A DNA stretch of 5,055 bases, from NCBI GenBank assembly GCA_937899365.1, contig CALBPH010000638.1:1-5055 (forward strand). Reading direction: 5' to 3'. The notes under the pieces were generated by a model that saw only the letters and a program-made list of their open reading frames with translations, was not told the DNA's origin and did no database searches. Of the stretch, positions 4,780 through 5,055 are shown piece by piece (the stretch's first letter is position 1; each line of letters opens with the position of its first letter). Origin of the DNA: an uncultured Leptolyngbya sp. Lineage in GTDB: Bacteria > Cyanobacteriota > Cyanobacteriia > Phormidesmidales > Phormidesmidaceae. The position numbers and the translations under genes are program-made.

Positions 4780-5055
4780 AAACTCATATACGACAACGCC
4801 CGACCCAGGACGATTAGTCACATCAGCGTAGCCAGATTTGACCATCGTAGTCAGCTCTTCTTCGATGGTTTCAAAGGACTGGCCAGTTTCCATCACCGCT
4901 TGGGTCACCGTAATCTGACCACTGTGGAGTTTGGCCAGTCGCAGCAGCTGTACCATCAGGGTCTCTTGACTCACTTCAGCCGCCACCACAGGCTGCATAT
5001 CAAAGTTAGACGGACGATCGCCAAAGAGCTGCCGATGACGTTTTTCAGCCATGTC
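4765..5055 (-). CDS. C-terminal winged-helix-like domain of a small cyanobacterial protein (5' end probably beyond window)
   Basis: At least 95 residues from a Met at 5052; the frame is still open at the window edge (preceding codon GAC), so the true start is probably outside. The segment from about residue 30 (SQETLMVQLLRLAKLHSG), through ITVTQAVMETGQSFETIEEELTTMVKSGYADV, to a short wing GSGVVVYEF reads as three helices plus a beta hairpin, a winged-helix-like fold. From memory, this pattern (VTQ-x-VM-x-TG, then SGY, then GVVVY-x-F) ends cyanobacterial TM2-domain proteins, where a two-helix membrane domain comes first; the charged start MAEKRHRQLFGDRPS would then be linker. That placement is inference. 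The domain may bind protein or nucleic acid; no function is known. It converges with the ExoD-family gene across a 35-bp gap. Confidence 0.7.
   Translation of the reverse strand, partial: DMAEKRHRQLFGDRPSNFDMQPVVAAEVSQETLMVQLLRLAKLHSGQITVTQAVMETGQSFETIEEELTTMVKSGYADVTNRPGSGVVVYEFPELM

Overview
The window is from a cyanobacterium. The main evidence is a form IB RuBisCO large subunit of the beta-cyanobacterial type, two copies of the HIP1 octamer GCGATCGC, and small cyanobacterial-type proteins around it. I cannot fix the genus. The RbcL N-terminus (MSYSQTSTQSKAGYKAG) resembles filamentous and Leptolyngbya/Nostoc-like lineages more than Synechococcus elongatus.

Layout: (1) Positions 1-1313, minus strand: rbcL, residues 1-437 of an expected ~476, with its C-terminus running off the left edge. 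(2) Positions 1314-1855: a divergent, AT-rich control region of 542 bp. It holds the rbcL ribosome binding site, a long presumptive rbcL leader with three perfect inverted repeats and a tiny SD-led leader ORF, and on the plus strand a good sigma70-type promoter for the next gene. (3) Positions 1856-2941, plus: a secreted seven-bladed propeller protein built from WVGT-type (Reg_prop) repeats with a 41-residue period. (4) Positions 3090-3860, plus: panB, the first committed step of pantothenate/CoA synthesis. (5) Positions 3861-4054: an intergenic region with a striking cluster of one 13-bp motif, two copies direct and one inverted, forming a 24-bp dyad. (6) Positions 4055-4729, plus: an ExoD-family membrane protein. 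(7) Positions 4765-5055, minus: the C-terminal winged-helix-like part of a small cyanobacterial protein, probably continuing past the right edge. It converges on the ExoD gene, with a perfect 8-bp hairpin over its stop codon.

The genes do not form one obvious pathway: carbon fixation, a periplasmic propeller, vitamin B5 synthesis and an envelope/exopolysaccharide-type membrane protein. The three plus-strand genes are separated by 148 and 194 bp, so a single tight operon is not supported. I found no mobile element, CRISPR array, rRNA or tRNA. No clearly new multi-gene system is visible. The observations most worth a second look are the repeat cluster upstream of the ExoD-family gene, the structured rbcL leader, and the stand-alone propeller protein that lacks any signalling output domain.
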